This document shows positions 1 through 8,234 of a stretch of 64,000 bases of DNA, piece after piece (positions within the stretch are counted from its first letter, which is position 1; each line of letters begins with the position of its first letter). This stretch comes from Shinella sp. CPCC 101442. GTDB lineage: Bacteria > Pseudomonadota > Alphaproteobacteria > Rhizobiales > Rhizobiaceae. A model generated the notes under the pieces. The model had not been told where the DNA came from. It did not search any database and was given only the letters and a program-made list of their open reading frames with translations. The stretch is taken from positions 1 through 64,000 of the forward strand of contig NZ_JALIQS010000016.1 of the NCBI RefSeq assembly GCF_024704725.1. Direction: 5' to 3'. The position numbers and the translations under genes are program-made.

Positions 1-46
1 GCGCCAACATCATCCGCGCCAAACCGCGCGTGTTCTCCGTCGCCAT
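1..46 (-). CDS. Sugar ABC transporter permease, N-terminal start only (partial)
   Basis: Only the first 15 codons are inside the window, reading MATENTRGLARMMLA from an ATG at 46. A strong Shine-Dalgarno (GGGGAGG, forward 53-59) lies about 8 nt upstream. The N-terminus resembles carbohydrate ABC permeases of the SmoF/MalF type, which often begin with a short polar stretch followed by ARxxMxxP. It follows the epimerase gene by 55 bases in the same direction. It would supply a membrane component for the binding protein encoded at 2677, which otherwise has no permease in view. An in-frame ATG at 52 is less well spaced from the ribosome site. The identification is an inference from very little sequence. 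Confidence 0.45.
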   Translation of the reverse strand, partial: MATENTRGLARMMLA

Positions 47-101
47 TAACATAACCTCCCCGTGTCCTCTGGCGGGGGATCATCCCGCCGCATGCTGTCT
101 C

Positions 102-1370
102 CTACGGCCGATGTGCCGCCGCGGTATCGTAGATCGCCAGAACCCGGTCCACCGCAGCGATCAGGATGTCTTCGGCGCTGCCCGCCTCCTCCGGCGCAAT
201 ACCGGGCAGATACTGGTGCAGCACCGTTTCGGGAATGCGTATCCCTTCGAGCGCCGCCAGCAGAGCCGAAACGCCAGCCTCGGCCTCCGGCCGGGTCCAG
301 TAATAGCGGATGCGGTCGCTGTAACTGAAATGGCGCTGGATACGCAGTGCCGTCTCGTCGCCGTGATAGTAGCCGCTCCAATAGCCCGGCAGGGCGAGCA
401 TCAGCGCCTCCATCGACCGCGCCAGCGGACGGTCGCCATAGCCGGACACGATGTCGGAGGCGATGAGATCGAGAGCGTAGAGCGCCTCGCGATAGGCGAA
501 GGTAAGGCCAGGCCCGACCTTCAGGATGGGAAAACCATCGGCGACGAGCGCGGCCAACGCCGCCTCGGTCTGGTAATCGGTGGAATGGGCCTCGAAGACC
601 AGCGCGGGCTCCTCGTCGAGCAGGGCGCTGAGAGCGGCGGCGCGCGGCGGATCGTAGGCGACGACATTGTCGCTGCCGAACTCCACGCCGGGCTGCACGA
701 CGAAGGCGATGACACGCTCGAAGGCATCGGAGAGGCCTGCCTGGGCAAACGCGGCACGGTGCACGGCGATCGTCTCGCGCGCGGCCTCCGGCGCGGTCGG
801 CTCGACGCTTGCAATCGCATGGTCGGCACCGCCCGGCACCGGCACTTCCGTGCCGAGGATATAGACAGGCAGGGGCAGGTTCCCGCGCCTGGCGGTTTGC
901 TCGGCAACGGCGCAGAGGACGGCAGCACGCTCGGCGACCGTCCGATCGTCCAGGGCGACCGGCTCGCCGGCGCAGCCCATCGAGGCATCGAGATGGATTT
1001 TCGTGAACCCGGCCGCGACATAGGCCTCCACCATGCCGGCTGCTTTTTCGAGCGCGACGGGAGCCTGTTCCTTGCGCCAAGGATTAGGCCCCAGATGATC
1101 GCCGCCGAAGATGATCGTTTCCCGCGCGACACCCTCTTCTCTGGCGATGGCTTCGACGAAGGCGATGAAATCGGCGGGCGTCATGCCGGTATAGCCGCCG
1201 AACTGGTTGACCTGGTTGCAGGTCGCCTCGATTAGCACCGGCCCCTCACCCTTCGCCGCCCGGCGCAGCGCAGCGCGCAGCACGGTCGGATGGGCCGAGC
1301 AGACGGAGGCGATGCCATAGGGGCGGCCAGCACGGCGGGCGCCGGCAATATCCGTGAGAAAGCGGCTCAT
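102..1370 (-). CDS. D-tagatose-6-phosphate 4-epimerase / KbaZ-GatZ family protein
   Basis: A 422-residue protein of the KbaZ/GatZ TIM-barrel family. The N-terminus has the family pattern [16 protein letters not shown], then [17 protein letters not shown] and [11 protein letters not shown], then [11 protein letters not shown]. coli GatZ is an accessory chain of the GatY aldolase. In Agrobacterium a stand-alone homologue is a D-tagatose-6-phosphate 4-epimerase in galactitol catabolism. No GatY gene is visible and a sugar kinase overlaps it by 4 bases upstream, so epimerisation of tagatose 6-phosphate to fructose 6-phosphate is the better inference. Its length is normal and it looks intact. The main alternative is an aldolase accessory subunit whose partner lies outside the window. 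Confidence 0.82.
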   Translation of the reverse strand: MSRFLTDIAGARRAGRPYGIASVCSAHPTVLRAALRRAAKGEGPVLIEATCNQVNQFGGYTGMTPADFIAFVEAIAREEGVARETIIFGGDHLGPNPWRKEQAPVALEKAAGMVEAYVAAGFTKIHLDASMGCAGEPVALDDRTVAERAAVLCAVAEQTARRGNLPLPVYILGTEVPVPGGADHAIASVEPTAPEAARETIAVHRAAFAQAGLSDAFERVIAFVVQPGVEFGSDNVVAYDPPRAAALSALLDEEPALVFEAHSTDYQTEAALAALVADGFPILKVGPGLTFAYREALYALDLIASDIVSGYGDRPLARSMEALMLALPGYWSGYYHGDETALRIQRHFSYSDRIRYYWTRPEAEAGVSALLAALEGIRIPETVLHQYLPGIAPEEAGSAEDILIAAVDRVLAIYDTAAAHRP

Positions 1371-2356
1371 TCCGTCACCTCCCGACCGGCGGCCGCAATG
1401 AAACGGTCGAGGTCTTCCCGGCCGGAAACACCTTCCATCGGCCCCTGGCGGGTGACCGTGCGGGCACCGGCGGCGTTGGCGTAGAGAAGCGCACGGGCTG
1501 GCGGCAGCCCCGCCCGCCGGCTCGTGAGATAGGCCGCGCCAAAACAGTCGCCCGCACCCGTCGGGTCGATTTCCTCGACGGCGAAGGCCGGGCAGTCGAC
1601 GCGACCGAATGCCTGGCTGAAATGGCTGGAGCCGGCGCTGCCGCGCTTCAGCACGATTTCGCCGATACCGAGGCCGAGCAGGCGCTCTACTGCGGCATCC
1701 TCCGTCGCCTCGTCGGCAGCGACGAGCAGCTCGTCTCCCGAGGGCAGCAGGAGATCGGTCACGGCCAGCATGTCATCGATGAGTTTGCGGCCCTCGCCGC
1801 CCTGGGCCAGCTCCTTGCGGATGTTCGGATCGAAGGAGACCGAACCTCCGCGCGCCCTGATGGACGCGATGGCCTCGAGAATGACGGCGCCGATGCCCTG
1901 GATCGCGAAGGCGGACCCCATGACATGAACATGGCCCGCGCGTGCGATGAGCGTGCGCGCCGCTTCGGTCATGCGCGTATCGCCGGCTGCGGAATGGGCA
2001 ATATTATAAACGAAGTCGCGCGATCCATCGGCGCGATACCGCACGAAGGCGCTGCCGGTCGGCTTGCCGGGCACGATCGCGATGGCCGAGACATCGACAC
2101 CGTCCGCCCGCAACCGCTCGACATTGAGCGTGCCGAAATCATCCGCACCGACGGCTGCGACGATGCCCGCCCCGCCACCGAACCGGGCCACCTGATCGAT
2201 GAAGATCGCCGGCGCGCCGCTTGCGAACGGGCCGACAAGCGGCTGCGGCGACAGGAACCCTGCGCCGACCGTGGTCGCCATGATCTCCACCAGGATTTCA
2301 CCGACAGTCACCGTCGGCCCCAGGGCTTCCGGCGCCAATGCGCTCACTCTCTTCAA
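1367..2356 (-). CDS. PfkB-family sugar kinase, probable tagatose kinase
   Basis: A ribokinase/PfkB-family kinase of 329 residues if it starts at the TTG at 2356. That codon has a GGGAGGG ribosome site 3-9 nt upstream. An in-frame ATG at 2404 would add an arginine-rich leader unlike the family and lacks such a site. Family signatures are the [10 protein letters not shown] region near residue 60 and the C-terminal [13 protein letters not shown] motif, with the catalytic Asp at about 270. The stop overlaps the epimerase start (ATGA type), so the two are translationally coupled. With a polyol dehydrogenase across the divergent promoter, the probable reaction is ATP-dependent phosphorylation of tagatose (or fructose) made from galactitol (or sorbitol). 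Substrate is inferred from context. Confidence 0.85.
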   Translation of the reverse strand: MKRVSALAPEALGPTVTVGEILVEIMATTVGAGFLSPQPLVGPFASGAPAIFIDQVARFGGGAGIVAAVGADDFGTLNVERLRADGVDVSAIAIVPGKPTGSAFVRYRADGSRDFVYNIAHSAAGDTRMTEAARTLIARAGHVHVMGSAFAIQGIGAVILEAIASIRARGGSVSFDPNIRKELAQGGEGRKLIDDMLAVTDLLLPSGDELLVAADEATEDAAVERLLGLGIGEIVLKRGSAGSSHFSQAFGRVDCPAFAVEEIDPTGAGDCFGAAYLTSRRAGLPPARALLYANAAGARTVTRQGPMEGVSGREDLDRFIAAAGREVTE

Positions 2357-2407
2357 TGCACCCTCCCTGCGGCGGCGCCGAGGCGGTCCGCGATCATTTC
2401 TCATTGG

Positions 2408-2436
2408 TAATAGCGGAAAGGTTCAGCAAAAGTCAA
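2408..2436 (-). promoter_or_regulatory. Candidate sigma-70 promoter of the kinase-epimerase operon
   Basis: On the minus strand TTGACT (2436-2431) is followed after 17-18 bases by CTATTA/TATTAC (about 2413-2407), roughly 50 nt before the kinase start. A perfect palindrome (2443-2456) lies just upstream of the -35 box. Confidence 0.5.
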
Positions 2437-2442
2437 CAATTT

Positions 2443-2456
2443 TTTACGCGCGTAAA
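2443..2456. promoter_or_regulatory. Perfect 14-bp palindrome, candidate LacI-family operator
   Basis: TTTACGCGCGTAAA is a perfect inverted repeat with a central CG, the usual form of LacI-family operators. It lies between the two divergent promoters of the hexitol locus, whose LacI-type regulator is encoded at 6008. Confidence 0.5.
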
Positions 2457-2594
2457 TTTATTGATGGAATCCTTTGTTTGCAGTGCGGAAGAAAACTAGC
2501 ATTCAGCCGATTCATTTGCGGCTTATTGCCTTTAGAAACAGCAACTTTCGTTCGAAGCCGACCACCTGAACGCCGATGATGCAAATTTTGCCGC

Positions 2595-2623
2595 TTGACA
2601 ACAACCGTCACTTCGCCTGATAA
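2595..2623 (+). promoter_or_regulatory. Candidate sigma-70 promoter of the binding-protein operon
   Basis: TTGACA (2595-2600), a 17-base spacer and TGATAA (2618-2623) make a near-consensus promoter about 50 bases before the binding-protein ATG at 2677. The ribosome site GGAGG is at 2663-2667. Confidence 0.6.
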
Positions 2624-2628
2624 AACTT

Positions 2629-2650
2629 TACGCATGGCATTTTATGCGTA
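2629..2650. promoter_or_regulatory. Inverted repeat over the transcription start, candidate operator
   Basis: TACGCAT (2629-2635) and ATGCGTA (2644-2650) are perfect inverted arms 8 bases apart. They start just downstream of the -10 box, so a bound repressor would block the promoter. The arms share the TACGC core with the palindrome at 2443-2456, suggesting one regulator binds both. Confidence 0.45.
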
Positions 2651-2676
2651 CACATCCGTAAAGGAGGAACGGACCA

Positions 2677-3990
2677 ATGAGGAACATGACCCGCATTCTA
2701 TCGTCGTCCGCCGTCGGCCTTGGCCTGATGACCGGCCTTGTACAGGCTGAAGACATCAGCATCGCCACCGTGAACAACGGCGACATGATCATCATGCAGA
2801 AGCTTTCCGGCGCCTGGGAGAAGGAAACCGGAAACAAGATCAACTGGATCGTGCTGGAAGAAAACGTGCTGCGCGAGCGCGTGACGACCGACATCGCCAC
2901 CAAGGGCGGCCAGTTCGACATCATGACCATCGGCGGCTACGAGGCGCCGATCTGGGGCAAGCAGGGCTGGCTGGCGCCGGTCGACGATCTCGGCGACGAC
3001 TACGATTACGCAGACCTCCTGGAGCCGATCAAGGCGGGTCTGACGGTCGATGGCAAGCTCTATGCCGTGCCCTTCTATACGGAAAGCTCGTTCACGCTCT
3101 ACCGCAAGGACCTGTTCGAGGCCGCCGGCCTCACCATGCCCGAGCAGCCGACCTACGAGCAGATCAAGGAATTCGCCGCCAAGCTGACCGACAAGGACAA
3201 GCAGCAATACGGTATCTGCCTGCGCGGCAAGCCGGGCTGGGGTGAAAACATGGCCTTCGTCGGCACCATGGTGAACGCCTATGGCGGCCGCTGGTTCGAC
3301 ATGGACTGGAAGCCGCAGCTGAACTCGGACGCCTGGAAGAAGGCGATCACCGACTATGTCGCGCTGCTTTCGCAATACGGCCCGCAGGGAGCGACCGCCA
3401 ACGGCTTCAACGAGAACCAGACGCTCTTTGCGACCGGCCATTGCGCCATGTGGATCGATGCGACGTCGGCTGCCGGCCGCGTCTATGATCCCAAGCAGAG
3501 CCAGGTTGCCGACAAGATCGCCTTCACGCGCTCGCCGATCGCCGAAACCGCCAACGGATCCAGCTGGTCCTGGTCCTGGAACCTCGCGATCCCGGCAACC
3601 TCGCAGAAGGCCGAGGTCGCCAAGTCCTTCCTGAAATGGGCGACGTCCAAGGACTATGTAAAGCTGGTCGGCGAAAGCGAAGGCTGGGTCGCCGTGCCGC
3701 CGGGCACGCGCAAATCCACCTACGCCCTGCCGGAATACCAGAAGGCCGCGCCGTTCGCCGCGACCGTGCTGGAGGCGATCATGTCCGCCGATCCGTCCAA
3801 ACCCACCAAGGATCCGGTGCCCTATACCGGCGTGCAGTTCGTCGCCATTCCGGAATTCCAGGCGATCGGCACTTTCGTCGGGCAGCAGGTCAGCGCCGCA
3901 CTCGCCGGCCAGCAGACGGTCGATGCCGCTCTTGAGGCGGCACAGACCCAGGTCGAGCGCGACATGACGCGCGCCGGCTACATCAAGTAA
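2677..3990 (+). CDS. ABC transporter sugar/polyol-binding protein (family 1)
   Basis: A 437-residue periplasmic binding protein. Residues 1-24 form a Sec signal peptide ending LVQA before EDIS. The rest has the fold pattern of family 1 extracellular binding proteins (MalE/SmoE type), including the regions GGQFDIMTIGGYEAP and YAVPFYTESSFTLYRKDLF. It is the first gene of the plus-strand hexitol operon and is followed by strong stem-loops and then the dehydrogenase. Permease and ATPase genes normally follow such a gene directly. Here they do not, and a likely permease start is on the opposite strand at position 46. The ligand is inferred from the adjacent SmoS-like dehydrogenase: sorbitol, galactitol or mannitol. 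Confidence 0.85.
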   Translation: MRNMTRILSSSAVGLGLMTGLVQAEDISIATVNNGDMIIMQKLSGAWEKETGNKINWIVLEENVLRERVTTDIATKGGQFDIMTIGGYEAPIWGKQGWLAPVDDLGDDYDYADLLEPIKAGLTVDGKLYAVPFYTESSFTLYRKDLFEAAGLTMPEQPTYEQIKEFAAKLTDKDKQQYGICLRGKPGWGENMAFVGTMVNAYGGRWFDMDWKPQLNSDAWKKAITDYVALLSQYGPQGATANGFNENQTLFATGHCAMWIDATSAAGRVYDPKQSQVADKIAFTRSPIAETANGSSWSWSWNLAIPATSQKAEVAKSFLKWATSKDYVKLVGESEGWVAVPPGTRKSTYALPEYQKAAPFAATVLEAIMSADPSKPTKDPVPYTGVQFVAIPEFQAIGTFVGQQVSAALAGQQTVDAALEAAQTQVERDMTRAGYIK

Positions 3991-4000
3991 AGGCTCCCCG

Positions 4001-4057
4001 CCTGCGGTTTACCCCGCAGGCCCTCCCAGGAGGACCCGGCGCTTCGGCGCCGGGTTT
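4001..4057 (+). terminator. Double stem-loop, partial terminator after the binding-protein gene
   Basis: Two hairpins follow the stop codon. The first is CCTGCGG...CCGCAGG (4001-4020). The second is a 9-bp ACCCGGCGC stem with a TTCG loop (4034-4055) followed by TTT. Such structures after a binding-protein gene usually stabilise or attenuate the transcript so the binding protein is made in excess over downstream genes. Confidence 0.6.
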
Positions 4058-4117
4058 CCCGATCAACCGATGGATTTCGCGGCGCCGGCTTTATCCCGCA
4101 GCGCATGGAGAAGAGAC

Positions 4118-4888
4118 ATGAAACTCAAGGACAAGGTGGCGCTGATCACCGGCGGCGCGCGCGGCATCGGCCTCGGCTTTGCCGAAGCCTTCGCTGCCGA
4201 AGGCGCAAAGGTCGTCATCGCCGACATCAATCTCGCACGCGCCGAGGAAGCGGCAGCCTCCATCGGACCCGCCGCGACCGCCATCAGGATCGACGTTACC
4301 GATCTCCAGGACATCGACGCGGTCGTCGGCAAGATCGACGCCGATTTCGGCGGCATCGACATCCTCGTCAACAATGCCGCGATTTTCGACATGGCACCGA
4401 TCCAGGCGATCACCGAGGAGAGCTATGCGCGCGTCTTCGACGTCAACCTCAAGGGACCGCTCTTCACGATGAAAGCGGTGGCGAACGTGATGATCGCGCG
4501 CGGACGCGGCGGCAAGATCATCAACATGGCAAGCCAGGCCGGTCGCCGCGGCGAGGCGCTGGTAACACTCTACTGCGCCTCCAAGGCTGCGATCATATCC
4601 GCGACCCAGTCGGCCGCGCTTGCGCTCGTCAAATACGGCATCAATGTCAACGCGATTGCCCCCGGCGTCGTGGACGGCGAGCATTGGGACATCGTCGACG
4701 CCAAGTTCGCCGAATGGGAAGGGCTGAAGCCCGGCGAGAAGAAGGCTGCGGTCGCGAAGTCCGTGCCGATCGGCCGCTTCGCCACGCCCGATGACATCAA
4801 GGGCCTCGCCCTCTTCCTTGCCTCCAGCGACAGCGACTACATTCTCGCCCAGACATACAATGTCGACGGCGGCAACTGGATGAGCTGA
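4118..4888 (+). CDS. smoS: SmoS-like sorbitol/galactitol dehydrogenase (SDR)
   Basis: A short-chain dehydrogenase of 256 residues, starting at ATG 4118 behind GGAGAAGAG. It has the NAD-binding TGGARGIGLGFAEAF motif at 11-25, NNAA at 85-88, Asn110, and the catalytic set Ser139, Tyr152 and Lys156. The motif SQAGRRGEALV and the C-terminus AQTYNVDGGNWMS closely match Rhodobacter sphaeroides SmoS from memory. That enzyme oxidises sorbitol to fructose and galactitol to tagatose with NAD. The kinase and epimerase across the promoter fit the tagatose branch. Location is cytoplasmic. An in-frame ATG at 4070 would add 16 residues not typical of the family. Confidence 0.88.
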   Translation: MKLKDKVALITGGARGIGLGFAEAFAAEGAKVVIADINLARAEEAAASIGPAATAIRIDVTDLQDIDAVVGKIDADFGGIDILVNNAAIFDMAPIQAITEESYARVFDVNLKGPLFTMKAVANVMIARGRGGKIINMASQAGRRGEALVTLYCASKAAIISATQSAALALVKYGINVNAIAPGVVDGEHWDIVDAKFAEWEGLKPGEKKAAVAKSVPIGRFATPDDIKGLALFLASSDSDYILAQTYNVDGGNWMS

Positions 4889-4891
4889 GCC

Positions 4892-5914
4892 ATGGCAAGC
4901 AGCATGAAAGCGATCCAGTTCACCGCCAAGGGCGAGGCAAGGATCGCCGACCTCAAGGTCGGCGACATCCCTGCGGGCCACGTCCTCGTGAAGGTCAAGG
5001 CATCCGGTCTTTGCCACACGGATATCGACGTGCTGCACGCCCGCTATGGCGACGGCGCCTTTCCGCTTGTGCCGGGCCACGAATATGCCGGCGTGATCGA
5101 GGCCATCGCGGCCGATGTCACCGGCCTTCGCGTCGGCGCGCGCGTCGCTGTCGATCCGAACCTGCCCTGCGGCACCTGCCCGGCCTGCCGCAAGGGCCTG
5201 ACTAACCTCTGCCGCGACCTCAAGGCCTACGGCGTTTCGCACAATGGCGGCTTTGCCGAATACAGCTGCGTGCGCGCCGACCAGGTGCACGGCATCGGCG
5301 CGTTGCCCTTCCCCGTCGCAGCACTTGCCGAACCGCTCGCCTGCGTGGTGAACGGCCTCAACAGCGCGGGCCTGCGCAGCGGCGCGGCGTTGCCGCGGGA
5401 AGCGCTCGTCATCGGCGCAGGGCCGATCGGCCTGTTGCTTGCCCTGTCGCTGAAGGCCGAGGGCGTGCAAAACGTCACAGTCGCCGACATCAACGAGAAC
5501 AGGCTCGCTTTTGCCGGCGATCTCGGTCTCGGCGGGATCGTTTCCGGATCCGCCGAGCTTGCAGCCAACAGGCGCTCCTACGATTTCGTGGCCGATGCCA
5601 CCGGCATTGCCAGCGTCGTCGAAGGCATGATCGATCTCGTCGCCGATGGCGGCACGGCACTCCTCTTCGGTGTCTGCGCGCCGGATGCCCGCATATCCGT
5701 CGCGCCCTTCGAGATCTTCCGCCGCCAGCTCAAGCTTGCCGGCTCCCATTCGCTGAACCGCAACATCCCCGATGCCCTGGCTATCCTCGAAAGGGATGAC
5801 GGGCGCATGGCCCGGCTCGTTTCGCATCGGCTGACACTCGAAGAGGTCCTGCCCTTCTTCACCAAGAAGCCAACGGATCCCGCGACCATGAAGGTACAGT
5901 TCGTCGCCGACTGA
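4892..5914 (+). CDS. Zinc-dependent medium-chain alcohol/polyol dehydrogenase
   Basis: A 340-residue MDR-family dehydrogenase, 3 bases after smoS and therefore in the same operon. The catalytic zinc ligands Cys41 and His63-Glu64 (PGHEYAGVIE) are present. So are the four structural-zinc cysteines at about 93, 96, 99 and 107 (CGTCPACRKGLTNLC). The Rossmann motif is VIGAGPIGLLLALSL. It probably oxidises a second polyol or the other stereoisomer entering through the same transporter. The exact substrate cannot be read from sequence. Confidence 0.82.
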   Translation: MASSMKAIQFTAKGEARIADLKVGDIPAGHVLVKVKASGLCHTDIDVLHARYGDGAFPLVPGHEYAGVIEAIAADVTGLRVGARVAVDPNLPCGTCPACRKGLTNLCRDLKAYGVSHNGGFAEYSCVRADQVHGIGALPFPVAALAEPLACVVNGLNSAGLRSGAALPREALVIGAGPIGLLLALSLKAEGVQNVTVADINENRLAFAGDLGLGGIVSGSAELAANRRSYDFVADATGIASVVEGMIDLVADGGTALLFGVCAPDARISVAPFEIFRRQLKLAGSHSLNRNIPDALAILERDDGRMARLVSHRLTLEEVLPFFTKKPTDPATMKVQFVAD

Positions 5915-6007
5915 TCGCAGAACCGCTTGGCCGGCCTCGATTTCAGCTTTTCCCGCGAAATGAGGCCGGCTAAGAAAGCGAACACGGGAACCGCAGGGAG
6001 CAGCCGC

Positions 6008-7039
6008 TTGGCCAAGTCGATCAGAACCATGGAGGATTTTTCCTCGTTCGTCGGCCTGTCCCGGCCCACGGTATCGAAATACTTCAACGACCCCTCCTCC
6101 GTGCGCAAGAAGACCCGCGACGTCATCGAGGAAGCGCTGAAGAAATCCGGCTTCCGGCCCAACATTTTTGCCGTCAATCTCAACCGCCGCCGCTCGAACA
6201 TCATCGGCATCGTCGTGCCGACCTCGATCGACCCCTTCTACATGGCCCTGACGCGGCGCATCGAACTCATCGCCAACGAGGCCGGCTTCCACGCCTTCGT
6301 GCTCTCGGCCGATGGCCGGGCCGATATCGAGGACAACGCGATCAAGACGTTCAAGTCGATGAACGTCGCCGGCGCCATCATCGCCCCGCTCGGCTCCGCT
6401 GCGCGGCCGAAGACACTGGAACAGCTGGGCCAGTCCATTCCGCTCGTCTATGTCGACTCGCCGCTCGACGAGACCTCCGCCTTCGTCGGCACCGACAACC
6501 GCCAGAGCTTCGGCCTGATCGTCGATTATCTCTGCCGCTCCGGCGAGCCGCCCTGCTATTTCGGCATGCCGCACGTCAACACCAACGCGCTCACCCGCGA
6601 AACCGCCTATCTCGAGGCCATGGCGCGCCTCGGCATGGAACCGCACATCCTGCCGGTGTCGGAGGCCGTCAACTGGGATTTCGAACGCTTCGCCTTCGAG
6701 GAAGCAGGCCGCCTGCTCGAAAAACCGGGAGAACTGAAGAGCCGCACCATTCTCTGCGCCAACGACCGCCTCGCCTTCGGCGTCATCGCCGCCGCCTGGC
6801 AGAAGGGCCTGACGGTCGGCCACGGCACCGACTATGACCTGCGTATCGCCGGCCATGACGACCATCCCCTCTCGCAATATGCCTGCCCGCCGATCACCAC
6901 CGTCGCCCAGAACTACGACGAGATCGGCCGTCTCGCGATCCAGCTGCTGCTGCACAAGCTGGACGAAGCGGACCATCCGGCGCCAGGCAGAGAGCAAATC
7001 CTGCTCAAGTCCGAACTGATGCTGCGCCGGTCCGCGTAG
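6008..7039 (+). CDS. LacI-family transcriptional regulator of the hexitol locus
   Basis: A LacI/GalR-type repressor of 343 residues if it starts at the TTG at 6008, which has AGGGAG 7 nt upstream. Upstream in-frame starts (TTG 5927, ATG 5960) lack ribosome sites and would place the helix-turn-helix too far in. The DNA-binding helix is VGLSRPTVSKYFNDPSSV, followed by the hinge LNRRRSNIIGIVVP and a periplasmic-binding-like sensor domain (SIDPFYMALTRRIE; AGHDDHPLSQYACPPITTV). It is the last gene of the plus-strand hexitol operon. The palindromes at 2443-2456 and 2629-2650 are its likely operators. Its inducer is probably one of the sugars of this pathway. Confidence 0.86.
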   Translation: MAKSIRTMEDFSSFVGLSRPTVSKYFNDPSSVRKKTRDVIEEALKKSGFRPNIFAVNLNRRRSNIIGIVVPTSIDPFYMALTRRIELIANEAGFHAFVLSADGRADIEDNAIKTFKSMNVAGAIIAPLGSAARPKTLEQLGQSIPLVYVDSPLDETSAFVGTDNRQSFGLIVDYLCRSGEPPCYFGMPHVNTNALTRETAYLEAMARLGMEPHILPVSEAVNWDFERFAFEEAGRLLEKPGELKSRTILCANDRLAFGVIAAAWQKGLTVGHGTDYDLRIAGHDDHPLSQYACPPITTVAQNYDEIGRLAIQLLLHKLDEADHPAPGREQILLKSELMLRRSA

Positions 7040-7199
7040 TGTTCGCGCCCGACAGCCGGCTTCACGCCGGTCGTCCAGATCAATATCCGGGATAAGCGAA
7101 CGTGGAGACTGGACTGCCACACCCTTCAGGCGGCATACCTCTTCCACAAACCGATCAAGCCGCTATGCTGTAGAGGCAATGGCAGTCTTGGAGCATCCC

Positions 7200-7469
7200 A
7201 TGGCGGGTGAAGCCCAACATCTTTTGCAAGAGCGCATGACGATCCTCGGCGAACTCGACGCGGAGAGCTTCGTACCATGGATCCGCCGTCACGCGGCCAA
7301 GCTCGGCGTTTCGCAGGTCATAACCCACAGCGGCCCGGACCGCATCGAGGTCGATCTTTCCGGCGCGCCGGAACTGATCGACATGATGGAAGTCGGCTGC
7401 CTGCTCGGCCCGATTAACGTATGGGTTGAAACGATCGATCGCAGGCCTGTCGGCAATGCCGGTGGATAG
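7200..7469 (+). CDS. Small acylphosphatase-like protein lacking the catalytic loop
   Basis: An 89-residue protein. ATG 7200 has GGAG 7 nt upstream; an in-frame ATG at 7179 is possible but has a poorer site. Its pattern follows the acylphosphatase fold: a helix FVPWIRRHAAKLGVSQ, a beta strand DRIEVDLSGAPELIDMM and the closing GPINVWVETI. The phosphate-binding loop G-x-VQGVGFR is replaced by GELDAESFVPW, and the catalytic Asn position appears to be His in ITHSG. It is therefore probably not an acylphosphatase enzyme. It stands alone between the LacI gene and the Rieske operon. The family assignment is by pattern only. Confidence 0.6.
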   Translation: MAGEAQHLLQERMTILGELDAESFVPWIRRHAAKLGVSQVITHSGPDRIEVDLSGAPELIDMMEVGCLLGPINVWVETIDRRPVGNAGG

Positions 7470-7492
7470 CCGGAAAAGCCGCCGTTCTGGTA

Positions 7493-7572
7493 TTTGATCA
7501 AACTTGCCAATGCGGAACTCTTTGTGCAAACGTAGGACCATCTTTCGCCTCCCGTCAAATCAAGCGGTTGAT
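7493..7572. promoter_or_regulatory. Two palindromic motifs ahead of the Rieske operon
   Basis: TTTGATCAAA (7493-7502) is a perfect 10-bp palindrome. ATCAA-GCGG-TTGAT (7559-7572) is an inverted repeat close to the start of the first gene. Both contain TTGAT/ATCAA half-sites and are candidate operators. No convincing -35/-10 pair was picked out. Confidence 0.35.
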
Positions 7573-7592
7573 GTAACTTGGAAAATATCCCC

Positions 7593-8234
7593 ATGCCGTC
7601 CGGTACGGCGAGCTCCTGGGTGCCGGTCGCCCTTTCTTCGGATCTGCCATCGGGAACCGTAATGCCGGCGCGAATTCCCGCCGGTCCCCTTGCCCTCTGG
7701 CGCAGCCAGTCCGGCCATGTCGCCGCATCGGCGGACCGATGTCCGCATCGCGGGATGAGCCTTTCGCACGGCTTCGTGCGCGGCGAGACGCTTTCCTGCA
7801 TCTATCACGGCTGGAGTTACGGACAGGCCGGGAACTGTCTTCGCATTCCCGCCCATCCGGGACTGACGCCGCCTGAAGCGATCCGCACCGTCACCCATCC
7901 GGTGGCGGAGGCCGATGGCGTGATCTGGATCGCCGTCGGCGAACCTGCCGGCACGCCGCCGGCCCTTGCCGGCCTCGTGCCGCTGCGCTCGCTCGCCGCC
8001 TTCGCGGGCATCGCCGCAATCGAGGCGGCGGCCGGAACCAGGGCGAATGCCGCGGGACTGCTGGAAGCGGAAGATATCCGGCTCCTCCTGTCGTCTGCCA
8101 GGGAGGGCGAAACCCTCATCCACGTGCTGGTCGAAGCCGATGCGAGCCCTGCCGCCCGCATCGCCGCCGCACGCGCCGCCGAGGGCCTTCGCCGCAAGGC
8201 CGAGGATTTCCAGAAGAAGGGAGCCGCCCGATGA
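7593..8234 (+). CDS. Stand-alone Rieske [2Fe-2S] protein with C-terminal extension
   Basis: A 213-residue protein from ATG 7593 (a TTG at 7578 is an alternative). Residues about 8-115 form an oxygenase-type Rieske domain with both cluster motifs complete: Cys50-Pro-His52 in CPHRGMSLSHG, and Cys69-x-x-His72 in CIYHGWSYG. A roughly 95-residue extension with no recognised domain follows, rich in Ala and ending in a charged helix. No membrane anchor, ferredoxin-reductase domain or catalytic iron domain is present. The next gene overlaps by 4 bases and encodes an oxygenase catalytic domain without a cluster, so this protein probably delivers electrons to it as a separate redox subunit. Confidence 0.85.
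   Translation: MPSGTASSWVPVALSSDLPSGTVMPARIPAGPLALWRSQSGHVAASADRCPHRGMSLSHGFVRGETLSCIYHGWSYGQAGNCLRIPAHPGLTPPEAIRTVTHPVAEADGVIWIAVGEPAGTPPALAGLVPLRSLAAFAGIAAIEAAAGTRANAAGLLEAEDIRLLLSSAREGETLIHVLVEADASPAARIAAARAAEGLRRKAEDFQKKGAAR

Noticed and set aside
4091-7147. A 1018-codon open frame on the minus strand opposite the hexitol genes
   Set aside because: It is antisense to smoS, the zinc dehydrogenase and the LacI gene, has low-complexity Arg/Asp/Gly-rich composition and no recognisable motif. Long antisense frames are common in high-GC DNA.
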